This document shows positions 1 to 5,434 of a DNA stretch of 6,630 nucleotides, one piece after another. The DNA is from Anaerolinea sp. Lineage in GTDB: Bacteria; Chloroflexota; Anaerolineae; Anaerolineales; Anaerolineaceae. Below the pieces are notes generated by a model. The model worked only from the letters and a program-made list of their open reading frames with translations. It did not search any database and was not told where the DNA came from. Position 1 is the first letter of the stretch. Every line of letters begins with the position of its first letter. The DNA is taken from contig PNNU01000199.1 of the NCBI GenBank assembly GCA_013824385.1, forward strand, positions 1 to 6,630, written 5' to 3'. The translations under genes and the position numbers were made by a program.

Positions 1-33
1 ATGCGATGTGACTGTCATCTATTCTCAATTTAA

Positions 34-678
34 TATAACATCGTCGAAACAATCGAAGATATCGCTTCTCAAACCAACCTGCTGGCACTCAACGCAGCGA
101 TCGAAGCTGCTCGCGCCGGTGAACAGGGCAAGGGCTTTGCTGTTGTTGCGGACGAAGTACGCAAGCTGGCCGAACGTTCCTCCCTGGCGACCAAAGAGAT
201 CGGTTCTCTGATCAAAGGTATTCAAAACACCGTTGCAGACGCCGTTCTGGCCATGGAAGAAAGCTCCGCTGAAGTAAACCAGGGAGTTGAGAATGCCAAC
301 CTGGCTGGCAAGGCTCTGACAGACATTTTGACTGCGACAGAAGCTGTGAATAAACAGGCGGCTCTGGCTTCTGAAGCCACTGGCCGCATGGAAGTGGCTT
401 CTCAAGAACTGGTCACCGCCGTGGATGCCGTTTCACAGATTGTGGAACAGAATACTGCAGCCACCGAAGAAATGGCCGCCACTTCCAACGAAGTTGCCCA
501 ATCCATCGAGCACATTTCCAGTTCGACCGAAGAGAACAACGCCGAGGTTGAAGAGGTCAGCGGCAGCACCGAAGAAATGAGTGCCCAGATCGCGGAAGTT
601 ACCGAGGCTGCTGTCTCACTTTCAAACATGGCCAAAGCACTCGATCAGATTGTGGCTCAGTTCAAGTTAAATAGTTAA
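34..678 (+). pseudogene. 5'-truncated methyl-accepting chemotaxis protein, C-terminal signalling domain only
   Basis: The reading frame encodes about 214 residues of a chemoreceptor cytoplasmic domain. Near its start it has the hairpin tip recognised by CheA and CheW ([20 protein letters not shown], then [20 protein letters not shown]). An Ala/Ser/Glu-rich returning helix follows, with [13 protein letters not shown] and [12 protein letters not shown] as likely methylation segments. It ends FKLNS, without an NWETF-type CheR/CheB tether. The ligand-binding domain, membrane segments, HAMP domain and the whole descending helix are missing. An in-frame TAA lies at 31-33, and MCP similarity begins only at about 38. 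The first in-frame ATG is at 253 and has no convincing ribosome binding site, so a shorter functional product is unlikely. An intact receptor would signal to the CheA kinase at the inner membrane; this piece cannot sense anything. The sequence identity is clear. That it is a dead fragment is inferred from the break. Confidence 0.82.
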
Positions 679-700
679 GTCAAAATAACCGCTCCTTCTT

Positions 701-750
701 CAAAAATAAAATCTTCCCTGTGCTTTTTGCCAAGGAAGATTTTATTTTTG
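701..750 (+). terminator. Rho-independent-like terminator after the MCP fragment
   Basis: A perfect 17-bp inverted repeat (701-717 with 734-750) encloses a 16-nt loop, inside which a few more pairs can form. The stem is AT-rich, with GGAAG/CTTCC at its inner end. The descending arm is itself a T-run (TTTTATTTTTG), and the mirrored A-run means it could also act on the - strand. It lies 22 bp after the MCP stop codon, which is where a terminator is expected. Confidence 0.75.
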
Positions 751-833
751 TAAACAATATACAAATACGACCAAAACGCTCTCCTTCGTGCTAATATTAA
801 GCAAATAATTTATCTATTGAACTGGAGAGTATT

Positions 834-1346
834 ATGGCTGGTTTTGATTTTTTAACTGGAACAAAAAGACCCGCAGCTGGCACCCCCGCACTGCCTGCCC
901 CCGGTGTGCGTGAACGCCTCATTGGATTGAACCGCCCGACTGCCCCCTGGCGGGTCATCGACGGTGCTGCTGAAAAAGTGGATCTAATCGCCGAGTGGAA
1001 GATCGTGGATGCCCAATGGTATGAGATTTTCGGCAAAGCTGGCCTAAAAAAAGTTTTTAGAATTTATATGAAACTGGATGAAGCCTCTCACGAGTTGCGC
1101 GCCATGGACCGCGAATACAGCGTGGAATGGTCAGCCGGCATCCCCAATCTGAGCCTGGCAGTCAGTTCCTTTAAGGGGCAATCCACTTCGGTGGAGTTTG
1201 GTCAGGCTTTCGGATTCACCGAGACCCTGGCGCCAGGACAGATTTACAAATATAAATTTAATAGCAACGAGTTGAAGAAGCCCATTCAAGATGCAGTGCT
1301 GGCTTGCGGTTGGGTTTATAAAGGTGTGGCTTTCGGAAAGCTTTAA
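834..1346 (+). CDS. Conserved-looking hypothetical soluble protein, 170 aa
   Basis: I do not recognise a named family. The ATG at 834 follows GGAGAG at 824-829 at ideal spacing, so the start is well supported. The protein has no signal peptide or membrane segment. Residues 1-35 are Pro/Gly/Ala-rich (ending around RLIGLNRPTAPW) and look like a flexible leader. The rest alternates predicted strands with short helices. It is rich in aromatic residues: AEWKIVDAQWYEIFGKAG at about 53-70, then KKVFRIYMKLD, REYSVEW, EFGQAFGFTE and a C-terminal GWVYKGVAFGKL. That suggests a single compact alpha/beta domain. The evenly spaced charged and aromatic residues and GC-rich third positions support real coding. 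It stands alone between two long hairpins, so it is probably transcribed on its own. A weak TGCTAATAT at 789-797 could be its -10 region. Function is unknown. Confidence 0.85.
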   Translation: MAGFDFLTGTKRPAAGTPALPAPGVRERLIGLNRPTAPWRVIDGAAEKVDLIAEWKIVDAQWYEIFGKAGLKKVFRIYMKLDEASHELRAMDREYSVEWSAGIPNLSLAVSSFKGQSTSVEFGQAFGFTETLAPGQIYKYKFNSNELKKPIQDAVLACGWVYKGVAFGKL

Positions 1347-1370
1347 AAAAAAGAACTTGAACCATAAAGA

Positions 1371-1405
1371 AATAATACGGATTGAAAAATTCAATCTGTA
1401 TTATT
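1371..1405 (+). terminator. Bidirectional terminator between convergent genes
   Basis: A 16-bp stem (1371-1386 with 1390-1405) has one G-U pair and a 3-nt AAA loop. It sits between the stop of the 170-aa gene (1346) and the stop of the convergent response-regulator gene (1413). The + strand downstream sequence is TTATTGTTTGG and the - strand one is ATTATTTCTTT, so it probably serves both genes. The stem is AT-rich with a central GGATTGAA. Confidence 0.75.
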
Positions 1406-1412
1406 GTTTGGC

Positions 1413-1922
1413 TTAAACTGGTCTTGAATACCGTTCGCCGAGTTTTCCTTTGGTTTCTGTATTGATATGTTTTCCTGATTGGTCTTTTATGGGGGCTTTA
1501 TTGATGCGCCAATAATCAATCAATGAGCCTATTTGTAAGCACAGATCCTCAAATTTGTATGGTTTGACTAAATAAGAGAAAGCTCCCAGTTTGTATGCGA
1601 TACGAATATCATCCGGGTCTTCTGATGATGAAAGCACTATCGTGGGAATGATTTCTTGAGCTGGATTACTTTGAAGATACTCCAGAATTTCAAATCCATC
1701 CACACCAGGCATATTGATATCTGTTATTAGCATTGTGGGGTAGGGGTTTTGCTGCCGATCAGCAAAAACGCCATCCCCCATTAAGTAAGCCAGTGCTTCA
1801 TGACCGTTGTTCATACACAGTATATTGCTTTTTACCGAGTTGTTTTCAAATGCTCGGACAATTAAGCCAAGGTCACTTGAACTATCATCTATGAGCATAA
1901 TACAGGAATCAACATTAGTCAT
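1413..1922 (-). CDS. Single-domain response regulator (CheY/Rcp1-like receiver)
   Basis: This 169-aa protein is almost entirely one receiver domain. Visible landmarks are the acidic pair D12-D13 (IMLIDDSSSD), the phospho-acceptor D68 (LITDINMPGVDGFE), S98 in VLSSSED as the switch Ser/Thr, Y117 as the aromatic switch, and K120-P121 (YLVKP). The insert before the acceptor strand (EALAYLMGDGVF with a polar loop) and the end LIDYWRINKAP match the Rcp1 type, which relays phosphate from phytochrome-like or hybrid histidine kinases. There is no DNA-binding or enzymatic output domain. The last 25 or so residues are a polar tail. The ATG at 1922 has only a weak AGAAAG upstream, suggesting modest translation. 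No partner kinase is in the window; the nearby MCP fragment is on the other strand and broken. The gene is more AT-rich than its left neighbours. Family assignment is firm; the pathway is unknown. Confidence 0.93.
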   Translation of the reverse strand: MTNVDSCIMLIDDSSSDLGLIVRAFENNSVKSNILCMNNGHEALAYLMGDGVFADRQQNPYPTMLITDINMPGVDGFEILEYLQSNPAQEIIPTIVLSSSEDPDDIRIAYKLGAFSYLVKPYKFEDLCLQIGSLIDYWRINKAPIKDQSGKHINTETKGKLGERYSRPV

Positions 1923-1940
1923 TAATGAAGCTTTCTACTT

Positions 1941-1964
1941 AAAAAATCTCACTCCAAAGGAGTG
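1941..1964 (-). terminator. Short hairpin with T-run in the response-regulator leader (terminator or attenuator candidate)
   Basis: On the - strand the sequence reads CACTCC-TTT-GGAGTG, a perfect 6-bp stem with a 3-nt loop, followed by AGATTTTTT. That is the form of a small intrinsic terminator. It ends about 19 bp before the response-regulator start and no gene lies immediately upstream. It could therefore end a short leader or small RNA, or attenuate the receiver gene. The stem is short, so confidence is limited. Confidence 0.4.
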
Positions 1965-2167
1965 GTGTATTCTTGATTTCGGATAACTTGATAAATACGG
2001 TCTATTAACCAATTGTCTGACATTTATTACTAAATTATATCTGTTTTTTTACAATTCAGATATTTATTACAGGGTGGATTAATTTTCTCTTAATATCAAC
2101 TGAAAACGATGAGACAGCCTGTTGGGATATCGACGTTTTTATTCGATTTAGTTTTGGAGCAATAGTA
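1965..2167. other. AT-rich non-coding stretch with a weak promoter candidate
   Basis: I see no gene here on either strand; frames are short and interrupted. On the - strand a TATAAT lies at 2039-2034. At 17 bp upstream there is only a poor -35 (TATCTG), so this promoter for the receiver gene is weak. A 7-bp inverted repeat (ATATCTG at 2037-2043 with CAGATAT at 2057-2063) overlaps it and could be an operator. Nothing recognisable as a riboswitch was seen. Confidence 0.35.
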
Positions 2168-2210
2168 CGAAAAATTAAATAACAGGTGGCCAATATTATG
2201 GTCACCTGTT
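2168..2210 (-). terminator. Terminator downstream of the DUF1761 gene
   Basis: An 11-bp stem (2181-2191 with 2200-2210, AACAGGTGGCC paired to GGTCACCTGTT with one G-U pair) carries an 8-nt AT loop. On the - strand it is followed by ATTTAATTTTT. It lies about 85 bp beyond the DUF1761 stop codon in the right orientation. The + strand side is also T-rich, though less immediately. Confidence 0.65.
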
Positions 2211-2295
2211 GGATTTATTCCTATTTTTTATCCCAAATTGAGTTGGGAAATCAACAACACCATGCATTTGTCAAAGGATAGGTTGATTTACCTGC

Positions 2296-2721
2296 CTAAC
2301 GCCACAATCCGAGCAGGGCGCCGAAGAGGACGAAGTTGAGCAGATGGCTGCCCGCTTCGATGAACCAAACCTTGAATGGGAAACCCGCAAAAAGCTTGTT
2401 GGTTAAATTAGTGGGGGCGATGATGAAAAGCCAGACCAATGCGCCGGTGAGCGCCCCGGTGGCAATGTTCACACTGCCAAAGGCTTTGGCCACCACGTTG
2501 AGGATCACCGCCAGCCCGACCACCTGAAACACAGAGGTGAGGATGGTCAAGCCCCAGATCAAACCCATGTTCTTGCCGCCGCCCGGTGTCTCATCCCCTT
2601 TACCGATGCCCTTCCACCACGTCGGGAAGAAGGTTTTGGGGTTGTACCACAGCGATCCGCTCAACATGCTGAGTACAACTCCGACGATAACTGCCAGCCA
2701 ATTAATTGAAAAAACGCTCAT
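2296..2721 (-). CDS. DUF1761 family integral membrane protein
   Basis: This 141-aa protein has four hydrophobic segments at about 5-25, 52-77, 86-105 and 118-139. It matches the DUF1761 layout, a small four-helix membrane protein: it starts with INWLAVIVGVVLSMLSG, has a LWYNPKTF motif at the end of helix 1, a short loop with WW, and a last helix starting with polar Glu/His (IEAGSHLLNF). The biochemical role of the family is not known. The ATG at 2721 is preceded by GAGGT five bases upstream. A separate promoter (2762-2791) and a downstream hairpin (2168-2210) suggest a single-gene transcript. Its base composition resembles nfeD and the MCP fragment, so it is probably older in this locus than the AT-rich genes. 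The family call comes from remembered motifs, not a search. Confidence 0.85.
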   Translation of the reverse strand: MSVFSINWLAVIVGVVLSMLSGSLWYNPKTFFPTWWKGIGKGDETPGGGKNMGLIWGLTILTSVFQVVGLAVILNVVAKAFGSVNIATGALTGALVWLFIIAPTNLTNKLFAGFPFKVWFIEAGSHLLNFVLFGALLGLWR

Positions 2722-2761
2722 AATTTACCTCTACTTGTTTAATAGGACTAATTTTGTCCAC

Positions 2762-2791
2762 ATTATAGCATGCAGAGGGGAGGGAAAGCAA
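2762..2791 (-). promoter_or_regulatory. Extended -10 promoter for the DUF1761 gene
   Basis: On the - strand a perfect TATAAT (2767-2762) is preceded by TGC, giving an extended -10 box (TGCTATAAT). TTGCTT at 2791-2786, 18 bp upstream, can serve as a partial -35. Transcription would start near 2755 and give a leader of roughly 35 nt before the ATG at 2721. The promoter lies directly against the broken end of the nfeD fragment. Confidence 0.6.
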
Positions 2792-2798
2792 CAGCAGG

Positions 2799-2930
2799 TT
2801 CCACTCGTTCATCCACCTTGATCGGACCTTCCCCTTGCGCCAGTTTCGCAGACCTGCGCTCGCCCGTCACCTGTACGATGCCAGTCAGGTTGATTTCAGC
2901 TGCGTACCCGCCAGTCAGGTGCGGGCTGTG
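2799..2930 (-). pseudogene. Decayed fragment of the nfeD 3' region
   Basis: Read on the - strand, this stretch aligns with the C-terminal OB part of the NfeD gene in the same window. The alignment runs without gaps from about 2895 to 2799 against about 5434-5338, with roughly 20 differences per 100 bases by hand count. The translated piece EINLTGIVQVTGERRSAKLA, then QGEGPIKVDERVE, matches EINPTGIVQVAGERWSAKLA, then EGEDPIQVDGRIE, in NfeD. Conserved Trp and Asp positions are altered (W to R, D to G). Further upstream the match weakens, with an in-frame TGA and a length change of about 5 bases. The NfeD ending VVKTEGVKVVVKKG is missing: the match stops where the DUF1761 promoter region begins. 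There is no start codon and no protease or membrane part. It begins about 10 bp after the methyltransferase stop. It also contains GCCAGTCAGGT twice, 30 bp apart. Confidence 0.8.
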
Positions 2931-2940
2931 TTAACCCACT

Positions 2941-3543
2941 TTATTTCGGGAAGAAACTTCCTGTTCTTTCCATGTATGCTGTGTATTTCTCACCAAACTT
3001 CTCAATCAACATCTGCTCTTCCTTGGGGACACGGGCGACAGTTAAGCCTGCTGCTATGATAGCGAAGACGACAAAAACCCAGTTTGCAGTCACTAATGCG
3101 AGGCTTGTTATATAGCCTATCATAGCCGCGTAGAGTGGGTGTCATATTCGTGCGTAGGGACCCGTGGTCACCAGGTTGTGATCTTTCCGTAATTGTAGTT
3201 GAGGTGACCACTGTTTTCCAAGCGCAACCTGAGTCCATATCCAAAATCCAAGATTGGTGAGACCTAAGGCAAACCCTACCCAACGCAGCCAGTTGGGAAA
3301 TGGAATCGAGAGAACTTTCATCCACGTTGGATTGACGGTATATAGCGCCAGCCAACCGAACAAAATTAAGCCCAAGACAACCCGAACGGCAAACATACTA
3401 CGTCCTTCGCGCTTAATAGCTTCACGGTCGGGCAATACTCGCTCTCCAGCCTGGCGAACTTTGATTGAAAAGTATATTCGCATTGCAAAAACCCCCGCGA
3501 ATAAAATCCAAAAAACGGTACGAAAGATAGATTCTGCTGTCAT
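2941..3543 (-). pseudogene. ICMT-like isoprenylcysteine carboxyl methyltransferase family gene with one internal stop
   Basis: The frame encodes a 200-codon membrane methyltransferase of the ICMT/PEMT-like type. Its landmarks are several hydrophobic helices, GKQWSPQLQLRKDHNLVTTG followed by PYARI, then HPLY, another hydrophobic segment, and the ending EEQMLIEKFGEKYTAYMERT. Members methylate small or lipid-like substrates with S-adenosylmethionine in the membrane; the bacterial substrate is unknown. A TGA at 3144-3142 (codon 134) replaces what should be the Arg of the RHPxY motif. The same frame then continues intact to TAA at 2941, so a single CGA-to-TGA change explains the break. The start is taken as ATG 3543, because AAGGAG at 3558-3553 lies 9 bases before it and inside any longer GTG-started form. 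It may be a recent pseudogene or a base-calling error. Restarting at ATG 3123 would give only the last 60 residues. Confidence 0.82.
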
Positions 3544-3565
3544 AGGATTATTCTCCTTCACTCAG

Positions 3566-3602
3566 AACAGCGGCTAATGGCTTTCGTTACCCGCTGTTAG
3601 GC
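3566..3602. repeat. Imperfect palindrome ending in GTTAGGC (attC-like, unproven)
   Basis: AACAGCGGCTAA (3566-3577) and TTACCCGCTGTT (3587-3598) form a 12-bp inverted repeat with one mismatch and a 9-nt centre, TGGCTTTCG. The right end runs into GTTAGGC, matching the GTTRRRY core of integron attC sites; on the - strand this is GCCTAAC. It stands just upstream of the methyltransferase ribosome binding site. The opposite arm lacks a matching RYYYAAC core, and the repeat is shorter than usual attC sites, so its nature is open. Confidence 0.45.
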
Positions 3603-3742
3603 AGGACGGAATGAAGTTGATTGAACGGAATATGATTGGGCACAGAATCAACTTTTTTAGTGGGATTCATCCCACCAGTCGGGTGCACTCCGTGTTTAGC
3701 GGCATTAGCATGTTTTGCTGTGTAATAGGTCTTACCAGACAA

Positions 3743-4534
3743 TCACTTACTGAAAAAATTATGGATTAAGCCATAATAAATTCGCCCCGGAAGAATGCTC
3801 AGCAGAAATGTTCGAATTCTTGTTGACCATCCAGGTATGCAAACAACTTCATTCTTTTTCAATCCTTTTATCGATATATCTACAATTTCTTCAGGTGACC
3901 TCCATCTCACCAAGCCTTTATTCTTTTGTTCCGCCTTTGATATGCCTAGTTTTTCATGAAAATCAGTTCGGACTAGCCCTGGACAGAGAACTTGAACCTT
4001 TACTCCAGTTCCCATAAGCTCAATATGTAATGACTCGGTAAATGCCCTCAGAAAAGCTTTAGTTCCCAAATATATTGTATTCTTAGGAATGGATAAGAAT
4101 GCCCCTATGGAAGATACATTTATGATTGCACCGTTGCCCTTACTTATCATATTGGGCAATACAGCATGAATTAATCTCATAGGACAGATAATATGTACAT
4201 GCACCATCTTTTCTTGGATTCCAGGGTCTTCTTCGCAGAAGTACCTATTGATTCCAAAGCCAGCATTATTAATTAATATATCTATATGCTGATTCATAAT
4301 TCTTTCTACTAACGCTTCTAACTCAACAATATCCGATAACTCAACAATGATTACTTCAACATTTACATGGTATGCCTCTGAAAGCTCATTGGCAAGAGCA
4401 GTAATCTTATCCTTTCTTCTACCAGTAACTATCAAATTATATCCATCGTGGGCAAGTCTTTTTGCAAAAGCGGCTCCGATACCACTTGTCGCCCCTGTGA
4501 TAAGAGCAGTTTTTATATCTCGGTTATCCTTCAA
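3743..4534 (-). CDS. Short-chain dehydrogenase/reductase (classical SDR)
   Basis: This 263-aa protein is an NAD(P)-dependent oxidoreductase of the classical SDR fold. The cofactor motif TGATSGIG is at residues 13-20. A basic pair R39-R40 after the second strand (VTGRRKD) suggests NADPH preference. NNAG is at 89-92, the catalytic Ser is S142 in INVSSIGAF, and the YxxxK motif is Y155-LGT-K159. CPGLVRTDF at 184-192 follows as expected. The Asn usual in helix 4 appears to be His114 (MVHVHIICPM), an uncommon change in the catalytic tetrad. The C-terminus adds a hydrophobic and basic stretch (TRIRTFLLSILPGRIYYG) seen in SDRs that act on lipid-like substrates. The start is TTG at 4534, with GGAGG at 4544-4540 five bases upstream; no ATG lies before the cofactor motif. 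The gene and its upstream region are AT-rich compared with nfeD, suggesting a different origin. The substrate is unknown. Confidence 0.93.
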   Translation of the reverse strand: MKDNRDIKTALITGATSGIGAAFAKRLAHDGYNLIVTGRRKDKITALANELSEAYHVNVEVIIVELSDIVELEALVERIMNQHIDILINNAGFGINRYFCEEDPGIQEKMVHVHIICPMRLIHAVLPNMISKGNGAIINVSSIGAFLSIPKNTIYLGTKAFLRAFTESLHIELMGTGVKVQVLCPGLVRTDFHEKLGISKAEQKNKGLVRWRSPEEIVDISIKGLKKNEVVCIPGWSTRIRTFLLSILPGRIYYGLIHNFFSK

Positions 4535-4716
4535 TTTTTCCTCCAGAGATATGCTGCCTTACTAGTTGAGATACTGCAAAAATATTCCATATAAGGATTA
4601 ATTTTAATGATATACGGTTCAAAAATATATATTGATACATTTTAAGTTGAAAATAGATTTACAAAATCCATCACCTAAATTCTTTTACGTTTCTGCTAAA
4701 ACTGGTTTATTAAAAC

Positions 4717-4815
4717 CTATCCCTTCTTTACCACCACCTTGACGCCATCGGTCTTGACCACTTCCACATCCTCATCCACCTTAAGCGGATCCTCGCCCTC
4801 CGCCAGTTCCGCGAA
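4717..4815 (-). repeat. Second copy of the nfeD 3' end, in frame in the small membrane protein gene
   Basis: This stretch aligns without gaps to 5293-5391, with about 20 differences in 100 bases by hand count. Eight codon differences are silent (for example GTG/GTA, AAA/AAG, GGT/GGC). Among the last 15 codons the only amino-acid change is Glu to Asp. Upstream of about 4815 the similarity to nfeD ends abruptly. Confidence 0.85.
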
Positions 4816-5259
4816 ATTGTGTTTATTCTGATTTGCTGATTTGCTGTTTTGCATTTTTCTTTTTCGTTTAATACTCTTTACAATTAAAATCACTGCAACT
4901 ACCAAAATTACCAAAAACAGAATAGGCGCAGCGATACAAACCGAGCGCATGACTAATAAGCCTGATGCTTTTCGTTCTCCAAATTGAGTTGCAATATTCC
5001 CTTCCACGTAGGAATAGCCTAATTCTTCACAAAAACGCTTAATACTATCGTAACGTTTATCCCATTGGTGCGAACCTGTTTCATTTTGAATCGTTTCGCC
5101 ATAGTTTATTACCCATCCAGCAGGGAGTAAGTATGAGGCATATTCATCCCCACCCATATAATAACCGCACTCTTTAGTCTCTGGATTATAGGCAATCCCT
5201 GTTGGCATGGGCGCTAATACACCGAAAAAGAAGGAAAAAATGATTATCAAATTATTCAT
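4717..5259 (-). CDS. Small single-pass membrane protein fused to an NfeD C-terminal tail, 180 aa
   Basis: I do not recognise the main part. Residues 1-23 look like a signal peptide (MNNLIIIFSFFFGVLAPMP). Residues 24-100 form a polar, Tyr- and Gly-rich outside part with Cys31 and Cys77. A transmembrane helix at about 103-127 is followed by the basic stop-transfer stretch KSIKRKRK, then a polar Asn/Ser/Lys linker to about 148. From about residue 149 the sequence is a close copy of the NfeD ending: ELAEGEDPLKVDEDVEVVKT and then DGVKVVVKKG, identical at 23 of the last 29 positions. That piece covers only the last strands of the NfeD OB fold, so it is unlikely to fold alone. It may be a chance fusion that supplied a new stop (TAG). 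GAGGT five bases before the ATG at 5259 supports the start. The gene begins 33 bp after the nfeD stop, so the two are probably co-transcribed. A weak 5-bp hairpin (4704-4717) overlaps its end. Confidence 0.75.
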   Translation of the reverse strand: MNNLIIIFSFFFGVLAPMPTGIAYNPETKECGYYMGGDEYASYLLPAGWVINYGETIQNETGSHQWDKRYDSIKRFCEELGYSYVEGNIATQFGERKASGLLVMRSVCIAAPILFLVILVVAVILIVKSIKRKRKMQNSKSANQNKHNFAELAEGEDPLKVDEDVEVVKTDGVKVVVKKG

Positions 5260-5292
5260 AAATTACCTCTTTCTCAAACGAATTGCCTAAAT

Positions 5293-5434
5293 TTATCCCT
5301 TCTTCACCACCACTTTGACACCCTCTGTCTTAACCACCTCGATTCGCCCATCCACCTGGATCGGATCTTCCCCCTCCGCCAGTTTCGCGGACCAGCGTTC
5401 GCCCGCCACCTGCACAATGCCGGTTGGGTTGATC
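5293..5434 (-). repeat. Reference copy of the repeated nfeD 3' end
   Basis: This is the native C-terminal part of nfeD, covering the last strands of the OB fold. Its first roughly 100 bases match 4717-4815, and about 5338-5434 matches 2799-2895. All three copies point the same way. The two secondary copies overlap by only about 40 bases, because one has lost the very end and the other has lost the upstream part. Confidence 0.85.

Noticed and set aside
8..211. 67-aa frame starting ATG at 8 on the + strand
   Set aside because: It runs through the MCP coding region in a different frame, has no MCP-like or other recognisable sequence and no ribosome binding site.
2290..2300. GTTAGGCAGG shared on opposite strands at the DUF1761 stop and at 3596-3605, as paired integron cores
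   Set aside because: A 10-base match is expected by chance in a window this size, the orientation is opposite, and there is no palindrome around the first site.
2880..2920. GCCAGTCAGGT repeated twice 30 bp apart as a binding-site pair
   Set aside because: Both units correspond to positions in the nfeD sequence (GCCGGTTGGGT and GCCAGTCCGCT) and look like drift within the decayed copy.
2537..3059. Two + strand frames of 94 and 74 aa
   Set aside because: They are shadows of DUF1761, the nfeD fragment and the methyltransferase on the - strand, where recognisable protein motifs are read.
3120..3150. TGA in the methyltransferase as a selenocysteine or reassigned sense codon
   Set aside because: The expected residue is Arg, not Cys or Sec. 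No convincing SECIS-type hairpin follows, and the SDR gene here ends at TGA, so the standard code applies.
3002..3355. 117-aa - strand frame overlapping both halves of the methyltransferase
   Set aside because: It is a different frame of the same DNA with no family motifs; the other frame carries the ICMT motifs across the stop codon.
3614..3658. 9-bp inverted repeat (AAGTTGATT/AATCAACTT) followed by T-run on the + strand
   Set aside because: No + strand gene precedes it, the loop is 23 nt and the stem is AT-rich, so a terminator role is not supported.
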